A stretch of DNA of 64,000 nucleotides, from contig OY726557.1 in the NCBI GenBank assembly GCA_963383645.1, forward strand, positions 131,095,251-131,159,250, in the 5' to 3' direction. The notes below the pieces were generated by a model. That model worked only from the letters and a program-made list of their open reading frames with translations. It did not search any database and had not been told where the DNA came from. Positions within the stretch are counted from its first letter, which is position 1, and every line of letters begins with the position of its first letter. This document shows positions 1 to 11,530 of the stretch, piece after piece. Origin of the DNA: Muscardinus avellanarius. Its lineage: Eukaryota > Chordata > Mammalia > Rodentia > Gliridae. The position numbers and the translations under genes are program-made.

Positions 1-666
1 AGAGTTACTTGCACATTTGAGTGCCATATGCAACAACCCAGTTATTGTGCTGAGAACAGAGCCTTACACGTATCAGCCTCACCACATATGACCAGAGGGT
101 GGCACTGTTGGAACTTGGTATCTCAGCAACTTTCTTGAAAATTAACAATTTATCATGTTATAGAAATGTAATTCTATTATGTCATGCACAAGCAGTCCTT
201 CAAAACTGTACAAATGAAAATCTGAGTGTTGATCAGATTTCATGTAAAAGGTTGAAGAAGGCATTGTCTTGTTTAATGTAACTTTTACTCTATCTCCTTC
301 CTATGGTCCTTTCTTCATCTTGATTCCTGTTCTTTACCAACTTAGTGTCTCTCAACTCAAATGATTGGGCAGCCCAGGAGATCTGGCCAAGCTGAGACAC
401 TGCCAGCGCCTAGGACCACCTCAGTCATGATGATGGCTTGGTTTCTAGACACCTGGTTAATTAATGAAAACAGTATGTTTCTTCCAAATTTCACTATCGA
501 TTCTAACCACCAGATGGGAGTGTCATCACATTTTCCTTTTATATCTAATAGAAGAAAGTCTGAAATCTCCTTAAACAATGGATCTCATTAATTACCTCTT
601 TCTGGTTTTATATAAAAATGGTTAAGTGGCTATATATATAAAACCAACTTGCAAAATCACATTTAT
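1..666. other. Intergenic, nothing recognised
   Basis: AT-rich unique sequence. The short open frames have no family resemblance. A short (TA)n run lies near 632-640. Confidence 0.6.
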
Positions 667-1718
667 CTCTTTTTCCAGCTGGACCATGGGGAATGCCAAA
701 GAGAAGAAAAAGAAGGTTCCTGTGGTGCCAGAAACCCTGAAGAAGAAGTGAAAGAATTTTGCAGAGCTAAAGGTGAAGTGCCTGAGGAAGAAGTTTGCCT
801 AAAAGATGCTTTGAAAGTCAAGGAGGATGCTTACCTATGAAAAAGCTAAGCACTATTACTAGGAATATAGGCAGATGTACTATATTGAGACTTGAATGGG
901 CTAGGATAGCAAGAAAATCTGGGAACTTCTATGTACCTGCAGAGCCCAAACTGGCATTTGTCATCATAATCAGAGGCATCAATGGTGTGAGCCCAAAGGT
1001 CCCCAAGGTGTGGCAGCTTCTCTGCCTTAGCCAGATCGTCAGTGGCATCTTTGTTAAGCTCAATAAGGCTTCAACAAACATGTGGAGGACTGTGGAGCCA
1101 TACGTTGCCTGGGAATACTGAAACCTGAAGTCAGTAAACAAACTAATCTACAAGCATGGCAGTAGCAAAATCAGTAAGAAACAAATTGTCTTGACAGACA
1201 GTGCTTTGATTGCTTGATCTCTTGGTAAATATGCCATCATCTGCTTGAGTATCTGATTCATGAGATCTAGAGTGTTGGAAAGCATTTCAAAGAAGCAAAC
1301 AACTTCCTGTGGCCCTTCAAGTTATTTTCTCCAGGAGATGGGATGAAGAAAAAGACACCTCATTTTGTTTTTTGTTTTTGGTGGTACTGGGGTTCCTGGA
1401 AGCCCTTCTACCTCTGGGGTACACTCCCAGACCTATTTTATACTTTTTTATTTTTGGAAACAGGTCTCTTAAGCCAGCGCGGCTGGCTTCGAACCTGCGC
1501 GATCCTCCTGTCTCTGCCTCCCAAGTGCGGGGATTACAAGTGTGCGCCACCACGCCCGGCCTGACACCTCATTTTGTAGAAGGTAGAGATGCCGGCAACA
1601 GGGAAGACCAGATCAGCAGGCTCATTAGGAGGATGAACTAAGGTATCTGTCTACCATGGTACTTTTGTAATTTGGTCAGTTAATACACAGCCTGTTCTCA
1701 AATTGAAAAACACACACA
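667..1718 (+). pseudogene. RPL7 (pseudogene): Processed RPL7 pseudogene, split by a SINE
   Basis: An intronless copy of ribosomal protein L7 mRNA begins with a pyrimidine-rich 5' UTR (ctctttttccagctgg) and an ATG at 686. It runs through recognisable L7 segments ([47 protein letters not shown]) to TAA at 639 bp past 1000 (1639-1641) and a 3' UTR-like tail to about 1718. It is dead: TGA at 749-751 replaces an Arg codon early on, a TAG follows near 859, and there are frame changes. A SINE sits inside the distal part (1369-1562). Functional L7 is a large-subunit ribosomal protein; this copy is a LINE-mediated retrocopy with no coding role. Confidence 0.93.
1369..1562 (-). mobile_element. B1-ID dimeric SINE, young type, inside the RPL7 pseudogene
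   Basis: Antisense SINE whose head (ending ccaccacgcccggcc) lies at the right. It is flanked by a perfect 15-bp target-site duplication GACACCTCATTTTGT (1354-1368 and 1563-1577), which comes from the L7 coding sequence. The tail carries the variant ggggttcctggaag. Confidence 0.95.
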
Positions 1719-2100
1719 CTTGTTTATCATTGATTTTAGAAGAAAAGAAAAGAGAGATGAAGGAAAGGACCTTTAGGATGGACAGTGATTGATGTAAACT
1801 TATAAGACCCCATTGATTCTAATTTTCAAATATTCAGGAGTAGTGGAAGATTCTTTTGTCTCTGGCTAAGAAATCCAAGATTTTTTTTTTTTTTTATGTG
1901 TGTGTGTGTGTGTGTGAGTGTGTTTTGTTTTGGCTTTTAGACATCTATGCTTAGTGCAAATTGTTCACCTGCCCACTGATTGTCCTTCCTTAGATTGCAG
2001 GGGTTGGTTCTCTTTTTCAGAACATTTCTTTTTCCAGCAATCCATTCTGTCTGGAGTCTCATCCTGCTCGTTGGTATTAGAGAATATACAGACATTAGAA
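1719..2100. repeat. Intergenic with T15 and (TG)n at 1881-1920
   Basis: No gene. A poly-T run followed by about ten TG units lies at 1897-1916. The rest is unique. Confidence 0.7.
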
Positions 2101-2111
2101 GGGGATGGGAA

Positions 2112-2339
2112 GCCGGGTGTGGTGGTGCGCACTTGTAATCCCGGCGCTTGGGAGGCAGAGACAGGCGGATCGCGCACGTTTGAAGCCAGAGGCTGGCTTA
2201 AGAGACCTTGTTTCCAAAAAAATAAAAAAAGTATAAAATAGGTCTGGGAGTGTAGCCCAGAAGTAGAAGGGCTTCCAGGAACCCCAGTACCACCACCACC
2301 AAAAAAAAAAAAAAAAAAAAAGAAGAAGAAGAAGAAGGA
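2112..2339 (+). mobile_element. B1-ID dimeric SINE, young type
   Basis: Sense copy starting GCCGGGTGTGGTGGTGCGC, with tail gcttccaggaaccccagtacc and a long A/GAA-rich end. A direct repeat GGGGATGGGA flanks it (2101-2110 and 2340-2349). Confidence 0.92.
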
Positions 2340-2349
2340 GGGGATGGGA

Positions 2350-3160
2350 CCTAAGAAACCTCTTTCTCTGATCGCTCACTTTGCAAATGGGGAATTGAGA
2401 TGTCATTTGATCGGAGTCACACATCTGGTTGGCAGGAGATTCTGCGCCAGAACTTGGGTTTCTAGCCTAGGGTTCTTTCCATATAACATTTAATGGCACT
2501 GTGTCCTGAAGAGTGGGATCTGAGGGCAACATGACCAAGGACCTAGAGCTGTCTGGGCGCAGGGCTGACAGCAGAATTTGGATCCCCAGAATGCAGCGAG
2601 ACAAGCTGATGGATTTCAGCTTCTTCCCTAACCAAAGGTATCATTCCACATTCCCTCTCATCTCTTCCTTTTGGTGTTTGTTTCTCTTGAGAAAAAAAAA
2701 AAAAAAACAACCCCATTCCATTATGGAAGAATTCCAAGTATTTAGAATTTAGACCTATTTGGTGACTTACATAGGAGTGTTTCATCTTGTGTAAACTTAT
2801 CTAAAAATATAAAGGTATCTTCTGATCGCCTCACAGGTGAACGGAGAGAAGGCAGGCCTGAGGTCTTAGAAAGAGAGTGCCCTGTGGCAAAAGGAAAAGG
2901 GAGAAATAGGAACAGATATGGCCTGGTGTACTTGTGTAGAAGAGCATTTTCATTAGTATTGAAGCTCAAATGTTGAAGGCATTTTTTGATTCTTTGTACA
3001 AGTAAGAATGTTGAGGGCATTTTTTGATTCTTTATGTACAAGTAAGTATAGATACTTACCCACTTGCACCCAAACCTACCTACCTAACCATATATACACA
3101 TGCACATGCAATTGTACACAAACACATTTTGGTGGTGATAGGAGAAGTAGTATATGCATC
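2350..3160. other. Intergenic, with a 38-bp tandem duplication
   Basis: No gene. Two adjacent copies of a unit of about 38 bp beginning ATGTTGA(A/G)GGCATTTTTT start at 2970 and 3008. Poly-A is at about 2692-2707. Confidence 0.7.
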
Positions 3161-3164
3161 TTTT

Positions 3165-3387
3165 ATTTTTTATTTTATTTTATTTTTTGTGGTACTGGGG
3201 ATGAAACCCAAGGGCATTCTACCTTTGAGCTACACCCTCAGCCATATTTTTTATTCTTTATTTTGAAACAGGGTCTCACTGAGTTGCAAAGGGCCTCACT
3301 AAGTAGCTGAGGCTGTCCACTAACCATGATTTTCCTATATAGCCTCCCAAATGCTGGGATTAGAAGCGTGCATCACCATGCCCAGCT
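3165..3387 (-). mobile_element. B1-ID dimeric SINE, older type
   Basis: Antisense copy with ggtactggggatgaaaccc at the tail end, gaaacagggtctcactgag in the middle and the head catcaccatgcccagct at the right. Confidence 0.85.
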
Positions 3388-5865
3388 CAACACACACTTT
3401 TTAATTTTTCCTCTTAATTTTCTTCTTTTGCTTCCATCTCTTTGGCTTCTACCTGTTTTCTCTTTTCTTGGCCTTTTTAAAATTTTCTCCTCTTTCTGAA
3501 TTTCTTTCTTTCCTACTTTCATTTATCAGCTCTTCATCCCCTATATCTTCACTTTTAGTCATTCCATAAATTTAGTAGGTACCGGAAATAGTCCCAGACA
3601 CCTAGAGGCAAAGAAATGCCAAAGATTTTGCATTTTCTGATTATCTAGTTCATCAAGGCAGTCCTAATCTGGTGAAAGAGAATGTCAAATAGTCAAACAA
3701 CTGTCATACACTTTTGCAAAAATAAGAATAAAGTGATGTGATAAAAGCCTGATGTATAGAGTAGAAACTGAATAAACATTTGTTGGTGGAATTAATTAAT
3801 AAATAAGGCATGAGCTCAAGAAAAAATTGCTGTTTTGAAAGAAGAGGACTGAGGAAGATCCACAGGCTGACATTTTTGTTGGACTTTAATAATTGAATAG
3901 AAATTCTCCATGTACTAGATGGAGAAAACTCTTTAGAAAGGTGGGCCTCCCTCCCCCAAACATGAGAGGGTCTGGTATGTGTGACGAGAGGAGGGGATCC
4001 AGCAAGGCCTGCAGGTCTGTAGCATAAGGAACTGCTGCAGAGTAGTCAGTGACGAAGGTGGAAATCAGCTGGGACCAGTGTGCAGAAGGCTGCATTTGTT
4101 GCTCTAGGGACTGTGAATTTCTTTCCAGAGGTAAACACAGAGGCATTCAAGATTTAATCAGGAAGTGACGCGAGGATACTAACAACTATATGGGATAAGG
4201 ATCACATGAAGGCAGAGGTTAGATAATGGAGAACTGTTAGCATGTGATTGCAGGAAATGGCGCTAGCCGGAGTGCAGGGTGCAGGTGATAGGGAAGGAGA
4301 GGAAGACACAGGAGCCCCTTTGAGTTAGCACTGTTGTTACCTGGTGACGGATGTGAGGCTGAAGTAGAGAGATGAGGTGAAGAGAGGTGCCATTGGCTTC
4401 CTTGAGGAAAATGGAGAGGAGGTTTATTTGTCCCTGTGTGTTGCTTTGGGTGTGTATGTGTAGTGGGGAGTAAGAAGGTTGGTTTCAGGCTAGCTAAGGA
4501 TTGTCTGGGATGAAGCTCAGGCAGTGATGGGACTAGACATGCAGATCTGGGAGCCAAGTGTGGACAAGAGGATAGTTGAAGCGCAGTTAGGGCTTCTCTT
4601 TGTTTCCCTTACAAATTCTACCCATTTTTTTCAGATTGCCCTATTCGTTCCCTTTTCTCTTCCCCCCCTCCCCCACTTCCAAAAGCACAGGTGACATCTG
4701 CCCCACTGTTGCTGTCCTCTCTCACCCCATACTTCAGCCCCTTCCAGAAGCAGAAGTACCCTTGGCTTTTATTCATGGGTTTCACGGTACACAGGTGTTT
4801 TCCAGTTGGTCCACTGGCAGATACAGAAGGTTGGAGTGGGATGTCCTGATGTGAAGGAGGAGGTCCTGGCTAGTTTCAGGAGGAATGATCTTTGCTTGGG
4901 GGTGGCTTGGCTTTAGAAGTCTCACCGACTGCAGCTGACAGTATTGTGTAAGTCTCTGGGATGCTCTTGCCTGGTGACTGAGAAGTGACATTATTGGATT
5001 CTATCACCTCTTGCCTTTCCTCTGGGGCAAGGGAGGCTGCATAGAGGAGCAGGGAGAGGGAAATGAGGGAAATAAGAATATCACAGCCTCAGAAGAAGGA
5101 ACTTCTGGTAGAGCAGTGGGAATGCAAGATGGGAGAGCTTCAGGAGGTGAGGCACCCTGGGCTCTGCTCTGGGACCAGTCAGTAGGGAAGAGATGAGCCA
5201 GGCCCTGGGCAGCCACCAGAATTATATTCTTCTTTAGAGTAAAATTGTTGGCTTTCTAATTTCCAATGTCTTTGAGGACCAGAGGGAGCTCACATTAATA
5301 TGCCTCATGCCTATTGGGCTGTGAGTACTCAGTTGTAAATCTGATCTGCCACTTTGGTCTCATGCTCTGACCTCAGCCATCCATGAGGCTCATTTCCATG
5401 GACCGCTCACTTCCCCACTTTAGAGAGGCATGAAGCCTGGAGTGAGGCACTGTACACTGACTAGGTTAGTAAAAGACATGGTCAGAGAGGTAAGCAGTCC
5501 ACCAAACCTTTTTAAATGAGATACCAAACAAAAACTTTAGGGAAGTAGTTCATTAAGTGGAAACCCTTTTATCACAGTACTGTTGGATTAAGAAAAATGT
5601 CTGATGGGTGAGTACAGGGTTAGTAGATGAAATCAGTTGTTGTTGCACGTGGTTTGTTTTGGGAGACCCTTGTGGATGAGAATTGTTACCCTAGCACTGT
5701 GCTGTTCACAACCTAAGTAACTATTAATGGCCACCCTCTCTGGGAGGGTCTTTTTGTCACCTCATTTATTCCTTCTTCAGTTTTAAAGACTGTCCTTGCC
5801 TGGTTAATGTTCAAAATTCTACCATTAGACCTTTGCTATGAGAGACTTTGATCTTTTTAAGGTGT
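3388..5865. other. Intergenic, no gene
   Basis: Mostly unique sequence, pyrimidine-rich at 3390-3530. A MIR/L2-like scrap ending aataaacatttgttgg is near 3770-3785. No open frame with recognisable homology. Confidence 0.6.
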
Positions 5866-6190
5866 TGTCTCAGTCAACATTCTCACTGATGCAATCCAAA
5901 ACAACTGACCATACAACTTCGAGGAAGGAATATTTATTTGTTCACAGTTTTGGGGGATGTATGCAGAGCTCAGGGCGTGGCAGGGGAGCGGGGGGGGGGG
6001 AGAACACATAGACTCTGCCTCACATCATAGAGGCTGGAGCAGAGAATGAGAGCAGGGTGAGGAAAGGACCTTATATAATCTCCAAGGCCACAACTGCAGA
6101 AATGCCTCCTTAGCAATCAAGCCCAGCTCAAAACATTGCCTTCTTGTTTTCATGAGGGCTAGGGAAACATTATAAATTTAAACCATTATA
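5866..6190 (-). mobile_element. MaLR 3' LTR (left copy)
   Basis: It shares with 8021-8456 the blocks gtctcagtcaac, gaggaaggaa..tttatttg.tcacagttt, cacatc.t.gaggc and ccaaggccac. A G-rich run lies at 5989-6001. Confidence 0.8.
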
Positions 6191-6910
6191 TTCTACCACT
6201 GGCCCCCTAGACCTTACAGCTACTTCACAATGCAAAATGCATTTAGTCTATCTACAAGTGTTCCCATAATTTTAACAGTTTTAGCATCACTCAAGAGCCC
6301 AAAGTCCAAAGTCTCTTCTGAGATTCAAGGTAAACTCTTGGCTGTGAGCCCCTGTAAAAACAAGAAGCAAGTCACATATATCCAATGTACAAAGGCACAA
6401 AGTAAACATTTGCATTCCAAAAGGGAGAAATCAGGCCATAGAAAGAAGGAATGGGACCAAAGCAGTACAGAAATCCAGCAGCTCCACTTTGGCATTTGGG
6501 GCACATGGTGGTGAGATGTGATCTCCAAGGGGCCTTTGCATGCCTACCCCTATGGCCTGGTTGATTACAATGGTCGGTATATTGGCTCTTCTAGCTTGTC
6601 TCCATGGCTCACAGCTTGAAGCATTTCCTCACAGTTGTTCCATGTTTCTGGTATCTCTAAATCACAGATGTTTTCTTACAACCTTGGCTTCACTCTCACA
6701 GCTTCACAAATTGTCCCATTTGGGCCTGCTTGTAGGGATTCCAATTCTGATACACATTGCCTGGCTTCCCAGGATTTCCTTTGAAATCTGGGGGTTAGAC
6801 TCTATGACATTTTTTTTTTTTTCCTAGCAAAGCCAGCATTACATGAGAACCAAGATTGATCACTAGTAGAAAAGGTAGGCACACCTTTTTAAAGCATTGC
6901 CATTGGACCC

Positions 6911-6924
6911 TTTTCTTTCTTTCT

Positions 6925-6972
<48 letters not shown>

Positions 6973-7005
6973 TTCTTTTCTCTTTTCTTTTCTTTTCTCT
7001 TTTTC
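6911..7005. repeat. (TTTC)n pyrimidine microsatellite
   Basis: About 95 bp of TTTC/TTTTC units at the A-tail (antisense) end of the outer SINE. Confidence 0.95.
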
Positions 7006-7325
7006 TGGTACTGGGGATAGAACCTGTTTTTTAGTCTTTATTTTGAAATGGGGTCTCACTTAGTTGCAAAGGATCTCACTAAGTAGCTGAGGCTATCCAT
7101 GAACCTCGATCTTCCGGTCTCAGCCTCCCAAATTCTGGGGTTAGCCAGGTGTGGTGGCGCATGCTTGTAATCCCCGTGCTAGGGAGGCGGAGACAGGAGG
7201 ATCGCGCAGGTTCGAAGCCAGCCGCGCTGGCTTAAGAGACCCTCTTTCCAAATAAAAAAACCTATAAAATAGGTCTGGGAGTGTAGCCCGGAGGTAGATG
7301 GGCTTCCAGGAACCCCAGTACCACC

Positions 7326-7356
<31 letters not shown>

Positions 7357-7400
7357 ACAAAAAATTCTGGAGTTACAAGCATGCACCACCATGCCCAGCT
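7006..7400 (-). mobile_element. Older B1-ID SINE, interrupted
   Basis: Antisense SINE whose two parts (7006-7143 and 7363-7400) are separated by a younger sense SINE. Both lie inside the MaLR internal region. Confidence 0.9.
7144..7362 (+). mobile_element. Young B1-ID SINE nested in an older SINE
   Basis: Sense copy with head GCCAGGTGTGGTGGCGC and tail gcttccaggaaccccagtacc. The duplication AATTCTGG(G/A)GTTA flanks it at 7131-7143 and 7363-7375, directly proving insertion into the older SINE. Confidence 0.95.
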
Positions 7401-8020
7401 GCCATTGGACCCTTTTCAACCATATCTCCTAGGCCTGAATCCATCTGGGCTGCTGCTGGGCCCATTGTCATCATGGCTGCTGCTGGGCCTGCCTTCATCA
7501 TTCTTGCGACTGGTCTCTCTCCATTCGGCCTGCTACTGGTCCTACTTTGAATATAGCCACTGCTTCCTCCTTCCTTCCATCCATCTTACTTTCTTTCACA
7601 ATATCATCTCTTTGGGCTCCAATTTTACACATGCCTTTATGGCCAAACTGCAAATATATGAATTCTTTCTGTTTTACTTTCTGCTCTTAGGAAATTTCGT
7701 GTACAATTTGCTGAACATGTACATCAAAATCTGCAATGCAGTTTGGATACTTTATGTTTCAGGATTTCCTCTGCCAGCTTAATCAGTCTATTGTCTTTAA
7801 ATTTGCCTCATGCAAAGTTTCAGGACACAGGCAAAATGCTGCCAAGTTCTTTGCCAGAATGTAAGATGTGTGTCCTCTACTCCATTTCCCTGTGAAATCC
7901 GTTTTGCTCTTTGAAATCTCTAGAGCACACTATCTACTGTCTGCTCTTCTATCCACATTCTGGCTCTTCTAACTTCCTCTCACAAAACAGCAGTGACCCC
8001 ACTCTGCTGGTACCAACTCC

Positions 8021-8275
8021 TGTCTCAGTCAACTTTCTCACTGGTAATAGTTTCCTACGGTTTCCTGCACTCAACTTGGAGGAAGGAAAATTTATTTGCT
8101 CACAGTTTACTTGGAGATTTCAGGTTCAGTCTATGCCAGGCTGAGTGTGCGGAGCTCAGAGCATGGCAGGAGACAGCAGAGAGAAGGAAAGCATCAGGCT
8201 TTGTTCCTCACATCTTGGAGGCCAGGACAGAAAGAGAGAGGGAGAGAGAGGGAGGGAGGGAGGGAGGGAGGGAGG

Positions 8276-8338
<63 letters not shown>

Positions 8339-8456
8339 TCTCTAATCCCCAAGGCCACATCCCCAGGGACCCCTCCTTAGCCACCAAGCCCCACTTACAA
8401 CGTTGCTACCTTGTCCCCATGAGGCCTGGGGGGCATTATAAATCCAAACCATTACA
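8021..8456 (-). mobile_element. MaLR 5' LTR (right copy)
   Basis: Longer than its partner because of a purine microsatellite (8231-8334). It ends on the + strand at aaaccattaca, giving a TG start on its own strand. Confidence 0.8.
8231..8334. repeat. (GGGA)n/(GA)n purine tract
   Basis: About 100 bp of uninterrupted purines on the + strand within the right MaLR LTR. Confidence 0.97.
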
Positions 8457-9125
8457 GGCATAAATATACACTAACAGGAAATATTTCTGAGCTGTTGTTA
8501 GTTACTTGCACCTTAGTGTAAAGGCGATGTTGGCAGCAGCACATTTTGAGAAAAGAGAGTGAGGATGTGCGAGAGGAATAAGGAGCCAGCGTAACAGAAA
8601 GCAGAGTGGTGATGGGGCCGAGGGAGGGGGGGGCTACAGGGGCAAGCTGGGGGAGACACAAGTGGAGGGGAAGCAAGGTACAGACAGGAAGGGCTCATGT
8701 TTTTGGATTCGTACCAGCAACATGTCTACCTCATTATTTGCTCAAAGAAGAGAGCAACAACTTGCAGATCACTCCAGTTTTTCTTGGCAGAACAAAGCAC
8801 GTAAATTGGAAACTCCTGAAGTGAGAGCCATATCATACTTTCTAATTATAAGAGTTCCAAATAATGCTGTTCACTGTGTGACCTCAATGTGTTGCTACTA
8901 ATGATAACAGGAACACTTGCTCTTCCATGGGTAAGGAATTCAACACTCTAGCAGGCTGAATCATGTAGCTAGCACCCTCACGTAAACCACCACCAAGCAC
9001 AGCCGTGGCCGGGTCCTGAATTTCTGACTTGCAGTTCAGGTGTTGAGTTAGGCTGTTCACTGCTCCTAGTCTGAGATGTAAGGGTGAGTGTATTATACTT
9101 CCGCTTTACACAGCCCTTTTAAAAA
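8457..9125. other. Intergenic, nothing recognised
   Basis: Unique sequence with a G-rich patch at 8612-8660. No gene. Confidence 0.6.
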
Positions 9126-9309
9126 ATTTTTGTTTGGTGGTACTGGGGATGGAACCCTTCCACCTCCGGGCTACACTCCCAGACCTATGCTATATTTTAT
9201 TTGGAAACAGGGTCTCTTAAGCCAGCACGGCTGGCTTTGAACCCGCACGATCCTCCTGTCTCTGCCTCCCTAGCATGGGGATTACAAGTGTGTGCCACCA
9301 CGCCTGGCT
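9126..9309 (-). mobile_element. B1-ID SINE, intermediate type
   Basis: Antisense. The tail reads ctggggatggaacccttcc but the body has the young-type cttaagccagcacggctgg. Confidence 0.88.
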
Positions 9310-10175
9310 ATTACACAGCTCTTTCCGAATGTCCAATTTCTTAACAACTTGCTCTCTATGGTAGAAGAGACATTTCCTCCTCTTTGTTTAGCAGGGCTGC
9401 TAAACATCTAGAAGTTGAAGAATGGACTTCTGGAAGTCTGCACATCTCCCAAAGGTATGGGAAACAGTTTTTATGTGCAGCTACCTGTGTGTTTCTTCAG
9501 GGATGAGGTTCCACAGTGTCTGTGGCATTCTCTAAGGCCTCGAAATGGTTGAGAATCTTTGTGCTGGAGCTCAGGTGATCTGTGCCGATCTTCTGTGAGC
9601 TGGGTTCCATTGGTGTCCCAGGTCACAGAGAGGATAGCGAAAATGGATGCAACAGAAAAAATACTTTTCTAATACAAATTAAATAATACCCTCTTTTATG
9701 AGTGTTCTCCATAGATCTCTGTAGACCAAGTCACTTTAGGATCCTCATGGTAACTGTTGACCTCGAGGAAGGTCCAGCTTCAAGGTAACTAACTCACTGG
9801 ATTCTTATAAATTCCACTGAAAATGGCTCATGAGTGTTGAAGGAGAGTGAGAATCAGGGTGTGAAGGTGGGGAAGGGCAAGATGGGTAGCTGGAACATGG
9901 AGTAGAATAGATGGGCCACACCCATGGTATAAGTGAGCATGGATAATAAAGGTGGAAATGGGATGGTTTTGCTAGAAGAAAGGCAGTTGAGGTCTTAGAA
10001 GTCCCCAGGGAGGAAGCTTAATACAAGGTGAGTTTTAGTCCTAAATCTACTACTCACTAACAAGATGATCTTATTCCAGTCATCCAAACTTCCTTCCTTC
10101 CTTCCTTCTTCCTTCTTTTCTTCTCCCTCCCCCCTCTTCTTTCCCACCCACTCTCCCTCATTTCCTTTCTTCTTT
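9310..10175. other. Intergenic, nothing recognised
   Basis: Unique sequence ending in a CTTC-rich pyrimidine stretch (10,088-10,180). No gene. Confidence 0.6.
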
Positions 10176-10179
10176 CTCC

Positions 10180-10362
10180 TTTTGTACTAGAAATTGAATC
10201 CATGGGTGTTCTTTTCCCTAGCGACACCCCCAGCCCTTTTTATTTTGGAACAGGAGCTTGCTGAGTTGCTGAGGATTTCACTTTGCTAGGCTCAAACTTG
10301 CAATCCTCCTGTCTCAGAATTTCAAGTACTGTGATTATAGATGTGCACCACCATACCCTGCT
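10180..10362 (-). mobile_element. B1-ID SINE, diverged
   Basis: Antisense and degraded: ttgtactagaaattgaatcc at the left, ccaccataccctgct at the right. Confidence 0.75.
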
Positions 10363-10371
10363 CTACCCATA

Positions 10372-10820
10372 ATTTTTTTTGTGTGTGTGGTTCTGGGGAT
10401 GGAACCCAGGGACATTGTACCTCTGAGCTATACTCCCAGCCCTATTTTTTTAGTCTTTTTATTTTTTTAAAATTTATTTTATTTATTTTATTTTATTATT
10501 ATTATTTTTTTTGGTGGTACTGGGGTTCCTGGAAACCCTTCTACCTCCAGGCTATACTCCCAGACCTATTTTATACGTTATTTTTATTTTTATTTAATTA
10601 TTTATTTATTTATTTATTTTGCGGGTCTGGGGATGGAACCCAGAGGCATTTGACCTCTGAGCTATACCCCCTGCCCAATTTTTTATTCTTTATTTTGAAA
10701 CAGGGTCTCACTGAGTTGCACAGGGCCTCACTAAGTAGCTGAGGCTGTCTGCGAACTGTGATCCTCTGGTCTCAGCCTCCCAAATGCTGGGATTATAGGC
10801 GTGTACCACCATGCCTGGCT
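10372..10820 (-). mobile_element. Cluster of one full and two tail-only B1-ID SINEs
   Basis: Three SINE tail ends occur in a row in the same orientation. Tails are at about 10,372-10,470 (old type), 10,497-10,595 (young type, ggggttcctggaa) and 10,618-10,820. Only the last retains a complete B1 head (ccaccatgcctggct). 3'-end-only copies are expected from 5' truncation or nested insertion. Confidence 0.8.
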
Positions 10821-10911
10821 AAATCCATAATTCTTAACCAAAGTAGAGTTATAAATAATTTCTATCTCACCATTCTACTCTTTAGGTGTTATTTTTTTTT
10901 CTCTTTAAATT

Positions 10912-11105
10912 TGTGGCGGTGCATGCTTGTAATTCCAGTACTTGGGAGACTGAGACAGGAGGATCGCAGGTTCACTGCCAACCTCAGCAACTTAATGAGG
11001 TCCTCCACAATGTAATGAGACTCTATTTAAAAAGAAAAAAGAATAAAATAGGGCTGAGGGTATAGCTCGGAGGTAGAATGCCCCTGGGCTCCATCCTCAG
11101 TAACA
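10912..11105 (+). mobile_element. B1-ID SINE
   Basis: Sense: gtggcggtgcatgcttgtaat, a central A-rich spacer, then a tail ctgagggtatagctcggaggtag. Confidence 0.85.
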
Positions 11106-11262
11106 CGCATACACAAATTTTTTTGTTGGTGCATAATAAATTTCATACAATAGTGAGATTCATCGTGAGCACATAACATGATTTGATCAATTTTCCTGAA
11201 GAGTTTTGTTGAGGATAAACGGAGAAAACATAAAAATTCATTTACAAATCATATGTTATATG

Positions 11263-11264
<2 letters not shown>

Positions 11265-11310
<46 letters not shown>
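11265..11310. repeat. (TTA)n microsatellite
   Basis: About 15 TTA units at the A-tail end of the next antisense SINE. Confidence 0.97.
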
Positions 11311-11311
<1 letters not shown>

Positions 11312-11530
11312 CATTGTGGTCCTGGGGATGGAACCCAGGGGCCTCTACCTCCGGGCTGTGCCCCCAACTTATTTTATATTATATTTTATTTTATATTTTA
11401 TTTTGAAACAGGGTCTTAATAAGTTGGTGAGAGCCTCACTAAGTAGGTGAGGCTGGCTTTGAACCTGTGTGATCCTCCTGTCTCAGCCTCCCAAGTACTG
11501 GGATTACAAGGGTGCACCACCATGACCGGT
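11311..11530 (-). mobile_element. B1-ID SINE
   Basis: Antisense: gtggtcctggggatggaacc, then gaaacagggtcttaataag, head ccaccatgaccggtt. Confidence 0.88.

Larger units (their letters stand above)
5866..8456 (-). mobile_element. MaLR/ERVL-type LTR element with both LTRs and degraded internal region
   Basis: Two related LTRs (5866-6190 and 8021-8456) in the same orientation bound about 1.8 kb of internal sequence resembling the non-coding internal part of mammalian MaLR elements. On the - strand the LTR begins TGTAATGGTTTGG and ends with TCAGTGAG..TGACTGAGACA-type sequence. Just inside the 5' LTR (right end, about 7997-8015) lies a primer-binding-site-like TGGTACCAGCAGAGTGGGG. The flanks GGTGT and GGCAT are a plausible decayed 5-bp duplication. 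No coding capacity remains. Two SINEs have inserted in it. Confidence 0.8.

Noticed and set aside
2095..2424. Many recurrent peptides containing variants of [11 protein letters not shown] or GTGDGTQGH
   Set aside because: These are translations of the B1-ID SINE in antisense. Their recurrence reflects repeat copies, not a gene family.
8096..8463. Arg/Glu-repeat open frames over 8,231-8,334 and 54,638-54,786
   Set aside because: They are translations of purine microsatellites, not proteins.
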